A stretch of 64,000 nt of DNA from an uncultured Flavobacteriales bacterium (lineage in GTDB: Bacteria > Bacteroidota > Bacteroidia > Flavobacteriales > Crocinitomicaceae), in contig CAMLFH010000014.1 in the NCBI GenBank assembly GCA_946479285.1, positions 1-64,000 on the forward strand. Reading direction: 5' to 3'. Under the pieces are notes generated by a model. The model was not told the origin of the DNA, ran no database searches, and saw nothing but the letters and a program-made list of their open reading frames with translations. The position numbers and the translations under genes are program-made. The stretch's first letter is position 1; each line of letters begins with the position of its first letter. Below are positions 59,217-64,000 of this stretch, piece by piece.

Positions 59217-60950
59217 ATGAAGTTCCTTATTTTGTCCGCAGGTTTATTTATTTCCGGCACCTTGTTTTCACAGGCAAGGAATCAAAAAATGCGTGAAATA
59301 AATCACGTGGTGGAATTCATGAATGCCTTTAGCCACTGCAATCAGGATTGGTATTTCGATGCGGTACAATTACAAAAAGGACTTCATGCGAGTGCTCAAA
59401 AGCTCAATGAGAATTATTTTTATTGCAGTAAAACGCAGCACAACGGCCTGTTATCCTATACAAACATTGAGAAGACTTTTCGATTTAAGGAAATTACACC
59501 AAACGCTCAAAATCAAATTCCTGCTTATCAATCGGATTTCATTCCCTGGCTGGAAGCAAGAGAGCTTGTTTTAAAAGTTTTGTCTAAACCAAAAAATCAA
59601 TACACCTCATTTGCCCCGGTTCTTACCAAATACATGGCCTCTGGCGATAGTTTGTATGCCGTTCACACTGAATTGATCAACTATGTTTCGGACAAACAGT
59701 TTCGTTCTGACAATCAATTTCAAACGGCAAAAAGAATCCTGAGAGATCACGAAAGATGGTTTAGAAGCTGTTATGTTTCTTCCAAAGAGCTCGATAGTGT
59801 TTTGGTAGAATTTTGCAATTTCCACTACCCTCCTTTTCAATCGCACAAAGAATTACAGCAGGGATTGCAGGAATTGAACCTGACTATGAACCTGCTCACG
59901 AATTGGGAAAGAGAGTTGTATGCAGAGAATCTTTCCAACAACTCCAAATACGATGCAAAAATCCGAATGTTAAATGCCGAAGGATTGAAAAACGATTCAC
60001 TTTACCTCTATAAAACTCGCGGATATAACGTATTACGCAGCGGATTCTGGCTTCACACACGTTACCGCACTTTTTACACATCTATGCAAAGCCGGATTTA
60101 CTGGTTCGCTTCTTCTAAATATCCTTCCGAGTCTTTCATCAAAAAGTCCCAGCAGGCTTACAACGATTTCGTGCGCAGTTACAATGCCATTGTAGAAGAT
60201 TACAACGATTATATTGCCATTGCAGATGGATTGACTTTTACAAAAATTTCGGACTGCTGCCTGTCTGCTTCAGAGATCGATACCAGTCAGAATGTATTGC
60301 TGATGGCTCCGAAACTGCTTTACAAGTTTGAATACCGGGAAGAACTTCCAAAGCCGGAAGCAAAAGACACGGTTGTAACTCAAATGACTGCGGATGAATT
60401 GTTGATTCATAAGGCGAAACCACACCATTTAATTTATTTACTGGATGCTTCGTCTTCCATGAACGAATCGGGGAAATTGGCACATTTGAAAGAAAATGCC
60501 ACGAACTTAGTAAACATCCAGCGTGAAGTGGATAGAATTTCCGTTGTTACTTTCTCAGGAAAAGCGAATACTCTGCTGCAGTCCGTTCCCTGCAGTCAAA
60601 AAAAGCACATCACCGAAAAGATCGAACGCATTCATGCTTTTGGTCAGACCAATATTCAAAGCGGATTTGAAATGGTGAAAAGTCTTTTGAGTTCAGACAA
60701 ACTGGAAAAGGGGGTCAATTCCGTAATTCTTATTACCGATGGTGAATTTCCTTTAAGCGCTGAAATAAAAGCGCTGATCAATGAGCTAAAAGCAAATGAA
60801 ATTGGAGTTTGTTTCGTTTACCTGGGAGAAAAAATGAGTAAAAAGGAGTCTAAAACTTTCCAAAAGACTTACACTGATCTGGGAGTTCTTTTGTATGATA
60901 CAAACCGCATTGATCTGAAAGAAGCGTTGTTGAAAATCGCTACGGAGTAA
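59217..60950 (+). CDS. Secreted protein with von Willebrand factor A domain
   Basis: A 577-residue protein. Signal peptide (MKFLILSAGLFISGTLFSQ), a long helical N-terminal region, then a VWA domain from about 405 (LIYLLDASSSMNESG is the DxSxS MIDAS; VILITDGEF follows). VWA domains bind metal-dependent ligands. The unusual N-terminal part is not recognised. It probably acts outside the inner membrane. Function unknown. Confidence 0.78.
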   Translation: MKFLILSAGLFISGTLFSQARNQKMREINHVVEFMNAFSHCNQDWYFDAVQLQKGLHASAQKLNENYFYCSKTQHNGLLSYTNIEKTFRFKEITPNAQNQIPAYQSDFIPWLEARELVLKVLSKPKNQYTSFAPVLTKYMASGDSLYAVHTELINYVSDKQFRSDNQFQTAKRILRDHERWFRSCYVSSKELDSVLVEFCNFHYPPFQSHKELQQGLQELNLTMNLLTNWERELYAENLSNNSKYDAKIRMLNAEGLKNDSLYLYKTRGYNVLRSGFWLHTRYRTFYTSMQSRIYWFASSKYPSESFIKKSQQAYNDFVRSYNAIVEDYNDYIAIADGLTFTKISDCCLSASEIDTSQNVLLMAPKLLYKFEYREELPKPEAKDTVVTQMTADELLIHKAKPHHLIYLLDASSSMNESGKLAHLKENATNLVNIQREVDRISVVTFSGKANTLLQSVPCSQKKHITEKIERIHAFGQTNIQSGFEMVKSLLSSDKLEKGVNSVILITDGEFPLSAEIKALINELKANEIGVCFVYLGEKMSKKESKTFQKTYTDLGVLLYDTNRIDLKEALLKIATE

Positions 60951-60963
60951 TGATCAATGAGTG

Positions 60964-60992
60964 AATTATCAAGGGAATCACTCTTGATAATT
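60964..60992. terminator. Hairpin between convergent VWA and LolA-like genes
   Basis: AATTATCAAG and CTTGATAATT, a perfect 10-bp stem with a 9-nt loop. A-rich and T-rich flanks are weak, but the location between convergent genes suits a terminator. Confidence 0.5.
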
Positions 60993-61065
60993 GACAATTC
61001 TAAAATTGACAATTGCTCTTTGTAGAACTGCACTAACGCTTGTTCTTTGATCAATAAGCCGCGGC

Positions 61066-61761
61066 TTATTTCTTCTTCTCCTTAAAAATGCTGTCGCTCA
61101 ACCCTTCATTCACCTTATAATCGGTTAGCGTAATCGTAATGTTTCCTTTTGTTCTGGGTTTGGATTTCTTTTTTTGATCGGTGGAAGTTTTATTGATATC
61201 AGCTGCCACACTTTTAGGCATCTTGAACTTCTTCACATCAATCTCAAATTTCAATTCGCTTGGCAGGCCGAAACTCAACTGTGATCCGTATTTGAAATCT
61301 GTTTTCACGGTTCCGTTGGTTTGAGTAGTCACCTGTGAACGCATGATGACAAAATTCTTCAGATCCACCCAAATTTTTGCCAGCACAATTTCTCCCGAAC
61401 TGGAATTGGGGATGATATTGATTAATCGGGTTTCAACATCCCGAATTTTCAGTGAATCACCAAAGACTGCTGTGTATTTGGATTTGTCTGACAAAAAAGT
61501 ATTCAATTCGGTAAAACCCTGCTTAGGCAGAATGGTAATTCCGTTCGATTCGATCTTGATCTTATCCTTTTGCTTGAAGTAAATCTTAGCATTGGACGGC
61601 ATGATCTTGATCATCGGGATATCTGCATCAATGTGCGCATTTACGGTGTAATCTTTCACCGAGGCCAGCTTCGCATTAACCTTTTCAATGACCTTCTCGG
61701 CATCCTGTCCAAAAGTTCCGAATCCGAGGAACAAGAGGCTAAATACTAGAATCTTTTTCAT
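61066..61761 (-). CDS. LolA-like outer-membrane lipoprotein carrier fold protein
   Basis: A 231-residue periplasmic protein: signal peptide (MKKILVFSLLFLGFGTFGQ), then a beta-rich half-barrel (KVIEKVNAKLASVKDYTVNAHI, IKIESNGITILPKQGF, KIWVDLKNFVIMRSQVTTQTNG) resembling LolA/LppX-type lipid carriers. It is coupled to an ABC permease (1-nt overlap) and an ABC ATPase (1-nt overlap), so it may move lipid or lipoprotein together with them. The stop codon is embedded in an 18-bp palindrome. Confidence 0.75.
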   Translation of the reverse strand: MKKILVFSLLFLGFGTFGQDAEKVIEKVNAKLASVKDYTVNAHIDADIPMIKIMPSNAKIYFKQKDKIKIESNGITILPKQGFTELNTFLSDKSKYTAVFGDSLKIRDVETRLINIIPNSSSGEIVLAKIWVDLKNFVIMRSQVTTQTNGTVKTDFKYGSQLSFGLPSELKFEIDVKKFKMPKSVAADINKTSTDQKKKSKPRTKGNITITLTDYKVNEGLSDSIFKEKKK

Positions 61762-62603
61762 TACGATGTGATGTCTTTTCTGTTAAACTTAAATAAGGTG
61801 ATTCCGACCAATAACACAATGTGTGTGACCAGGATAAAAATGGAATTCATAATGTCGTCGAAAGGAACCGGATTTTCAAAAAAACTACGCCAGGACGCCA
61901 TGTGAGTCGTAAACAAGTAAGGCTTAATGGTATCAAAAACGCTGACATCCAAACTTCCTATAATGGTGAAGATGATGATGATTGCCATCGTTGATACAAT
62001 TGGCCCGATGGAGTTTTCTGCAAAGGCTGACAAACAAATGGAAAGTGTTGCAACGGTGAGCAACGATAAATAAGCTACGCAGAAAGCCAGTCCGAAACGC
62101 CACAGGATATCTGATTCCGGCAGAATCACCAATCCGTCACTATTCAAAACCATTAAATCTCCGGCTCCAAATACAACATGTGAAACGACTAATGATAAAA
62201 TCCCCAGCCAAAGCGTGATGACCAGCGTGTAGATGGCTCCTGCAATAAATTTCGAAAGAACAATCTTTGTTCTTGAAATCGGTTTACTGGCCAGCATCCG
62301 GATGGTTCCCATCGCAGCTTCTCCGGAAATTAAATCACCGGTTACCAATGCAATTAACAGCGGAATATGGACCACCAGCATTTGAAGAATAATGAAAGCG
62401 ATCAGGTTTCCATTTACCAGTTTCCCGTTGAAGGAAAGTGTTTGTTCGAAACTTGCGGTCACAAAGGAAACCATCGATTCGCCATCTGCCTTCATGGCAA
62501 AAATGATCAGGCCGATCAATACCGTCAAGGCTCCCAAGCCCAAATAACTTCGGGGTTTGGAAACGATCTTGATGAACTCGTTGTATGTATTTTTGAAAAG
62601 CAT
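61761..62603 (-). CDS. ABC-2-type permease
   Basis: A 280-residue inner-membrane protein with about six helices (SYLGLGALTVLIGLIIFAM, LIAFIILQMLVVHIPLLIALVTG, FIAGAIYTLVITLWLGILSLVV and others), the pattern of ABC-2 permeases. It is coupled to the ATPase upstream and LolA-like gene downstream. The C-terminal helix ends FIL.VTHIVLLVGITL. Exported substrate not known. Confidence 0.85.
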   Translation of the reverse strand: MLFKNTYNEFIKIVSKPRSYLGLGALTVLIGLIIFAMKADGESMVSFVTASFEQTLSFNGKLVNGNLIAFIILQMLVVHIPLLIALVTGDLISGEAAMGTIRMLASKPISRTKIVLSKFIAGAIYTLVITLWLGILSLVVSHVVFGAGDLMVLNSDGLVILPESDILWRFGLAFCVAYLSLLTVATLSICLSAFAENSIGPIVSTMAIIIIFTIIGSLDVSVFDTIKPYLFTTHMASWRSFFENPVPFDDIMNSIFILVTHIVLLVGITLFKFNRKDITS

Positions 62604-63517
62604 CAGGACTGAATGGTTTTAATGAAATAATCTTCCAGCTTGCGTTTGGGTTCTATAGCATGAATCGTAAACCCTGCCAGCACCAATTCTTTTGTCAAAT
62701 CCGGTACTTTGCTTTTTGAAATAAGCACTTCTACTTCTTTTGACGAGGTTTGGGTAATTTCGGGTAATTCAAATTTCGAACGAATCAATTCAACGGCTGC
62801 CTCAACGCGGTCAATTTCGATACGCACTACCGTTTCTTCACTATTTAGCAGCTCTTCCACAGAACCTTCTACAAGTGACCTTCCTTGATTGATAATGACC
62901 ATGCGATTGGCAATCAATTCAATTTCAGATAATTGATGGGAAGAAAGCAGAATCGTTTTATTTTGTTCGTTCTTCAAACGAAGAATCAGGTTCCTGATCT
63001 CGATAATTCCCTGCGGATCCAATCCGGTGGTCGGTTCATCCAGGATGATGAGTTCCGGTTTATGCAGCAGGGTTTGCGCAATTCCCAGGCGTTGTTTCAT
63101 TCCGTGGGAAAATCCTTTCACTTTGTGTTTCGCCCGATCTCCCAAACCTACAAACTCCAGCATTTCACGAATTTCTTTTTTGGAAACGGAAGCTCCTGAA
63201 ATCCGGGCAAAGATCTCCAGGTTCTTTTGTGCCGATAAATATTTGTAGAAATCGGGCTTCTCGATAATGCTTCCGATATTTGCAAGAATCTCCGAACGGT
63301 TCTTTTGCAGGGATTTGTCAAATAGTTCGATGCTTCCGCTGTCCGGACTAATTAAAGACAATAAGCAGCGGATCGTTGTACTCTTTCCTGCCCCATTCGG
63401 GCCTAAGAATCCAAAAACATCTCCTTTATTCACGGTAAAAGAAACATTCTTTACTGCTTCAAAAGAACCGAATTTCTTGGACAAATTCTGAACTTTGATA
63501 ATGGTTTGTTGTTCCAT
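62603..63517 (-). CDS. ABC transporter ATP-binding protein
   Basis: A 304-residue ATPase. Walker A GPNGAGKS, signature FSHGMKQRLGIAQTLL and Walker B LIILDEPTTGLDP are complete. The C-terminal domain is typical of the ABC-2 subfamily. First gene of a three-gene exporter operon. Confidence 0.92.
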   Translation of the reverse strand: MEQQTIIKVQNLSKKFGSFEAVKNVSFTVNKGDVFGFLGPNGAGKSTTIRCLLSLISPDSGSIELFDKSLQKNRSEILANIGSIIEKPDFYKYLSAQKNLEIFARISGASVSKKEIREMLEFVGLGDRAKHKVKGFSHGMKQRLGIAQTLLHKPELIILDEPTTGLDPQGIIEIRNLILRLKNEQNKTILLSSHQLSEIELIANRMVIINQGRSLVEGSVEELLNSEETVVRIEIDRVEAAVELIRSKFELPEITQTSSKEVEVLISKSKVPDLTKELVLAGFTIHAIEPKRKLEDYFIKTIQS

Positions 63518-63894
63518 AAACCTTTTACAGATTAAATGTCAAAAAGACACTTAAAATTACGCATTATCATCACTCGAAATTCCCTAAAATTTAAAAAATC
63601 GGTAAACGGTATTATTTCGTCGGTAACAGCGATTCTTTGTTTATCTGCTTTTTAAAAAGAGCTCATTTAATAAACCGGGGAAACCCTATTCTTTGTTGAA
63701 TTTGGACTGCTTAAAAATAAAGCAACGAGCAATCTGCTGATTTTCAATTCCCTCCCAAGGAGAGCCTGATCCCGTTCATTCTTAGCTCGCTATTTCAGGA
63801 CGTTTGGCGACACAGGGGTTAACCCTTGATTTACCTTCCCGGGAACTTTTTAAGCTCTCAAAAGAGCTAGATTTGGCAAAAAAATAATCTATAC
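63518..63894. other. 377-bp intergenic region, function unknown
   Basis: Between divergent genes: the ABC exporter and the secreted protein at 63895. It holds a GGGTTAACCC palindrome and a hairpin AGCTCT-CAAA-AGAGCT (63853-63868) just before the downstream gene. No gene or known riboswitch recognised; it may be a leader RNA. Confidence 0.35.
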
Positions 63895-64000
63895 ATGAAA
63901 AAAAATTACTTTTTATTGAGTCTGCTGGTAAGCATACTTACCACATTCACCGGTTATTCCCAAACTCAATCCTATTCGGCTTACGGGAGTACTCCTAGTA
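63895..64000 (+). CDS. Secreted protein, 3' end outside window
   Basis: The first 35 residues read MKKNYFLLSLLVSILTTFTG, then YSQTQSYSAYGS; a signal peptide with cleavage near YSQ. The rest of the gene lies outside, so the function cannot be inferred. Confidence 0.65.
   Translation, partial: MKKNYFLLSLLVSILTTFTGYSQTQSYSAYGSTPS

Noticed and set aside
1..64000. Prophage, integrative element or transposon
   Set aside because: No integrase, transposase, phage structural gene or tRNA attachment site was seen; repeats are short non-coding elements.

Overview
The window looks like chromosomal DNA of a member of the Bacteroidota, most likely a Flavobacteriales organism; a Crocinitomicaceae/Fluviicola-like origin is my inference only. 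The evidence is secreted proteins with type IX secretion (T9SS) C-terminal signals, PorP/SprF-type outer-membrane proteins, OmpA proteins with PD40-like repeats, many Bacteroidota-type -7 promoter elements (TAnnTTTG) close to start codons, few clear Shine-Dalgarno sequences and moderate-to-low GC. I saw no rRNA, tRNA, CRISPR array, integrase, transposase or phage gene.

Layout. 0-9 kb: a partial low-affinity iron permease-like gene, a family 3 glycosidase lipoprotein, two unknown secreted proteins, rluF, an M61 peptidase, a SpoIIE-type phosphatase receptor, and a transglutaminase-like gene divergent from a membrane protein across only 26 bp. 9-18 kb: aroK with a class V aminotransferase, pepT, two tandem cysteine-cluster membrane proteins, a HugZ-like gene with Pho-box-like repeats upstream, a Crp/Fnr regulator, a DEAD-box helicase, and an ECF sigma factor with a putative membrane partner. 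18-26 kb: a glycine-rich T9SS protein, small duplicated secreted or membrane proteins including two tiny ORFs, a fused GNAT/carbon-nitrogen hydrolase, and an ABC-F ATPase preceded by what looks like a leader-peptide attenuator. 26-32 kb: a six-repeat YESQAD protein, a three-gene methyltransferase/DinB-like operon, an OmpA/PD40 protein and a rhodanese-like lipoprotein.

32-43.4 kb is one minus-strand block: giant T9SS type-B adhesin, PorP/SprF, second giant adhesin, second PorP/SprF, then an OmpA protein. It reads as a duplicated surface-adhesin export cassette. 43.5-47 kb holds rimB-like, rimK, an AstE-like gene and a SpoU methyltransferase, then rplS. 47-54 kb has a murein endopeptidase-like lipoprotein, an M28 peptidase followed by a Kazal inhibitor, overlapping SnoaL-like/GNAT/nitrilase genes, and an aldehyde dehydrogenase. 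54-57.3 kb resembles a stress-response island (acidic disordered protein, AraC regulator, Lmo0937-type peptide, coiled-coil lipoprotein, CsbD with an N/Q-rich extension). 57.3-64 kb holds a thioredoxin-like protein, a hemerythrin-like protein, a VWA protein, an ABC exporter with a LolA-like protein, and the start of a secreted protein.

Intergenic DNA is rich in foldback repeats. An 88-bp sequence occurs twice almost unchanged, and part of it seems to sit in frame inside the SnoaL-like gene. That insertion and the ABC-F attenuator are the two observations I would follow up first. All functions are assigned by reading the sequence; no database search was run.
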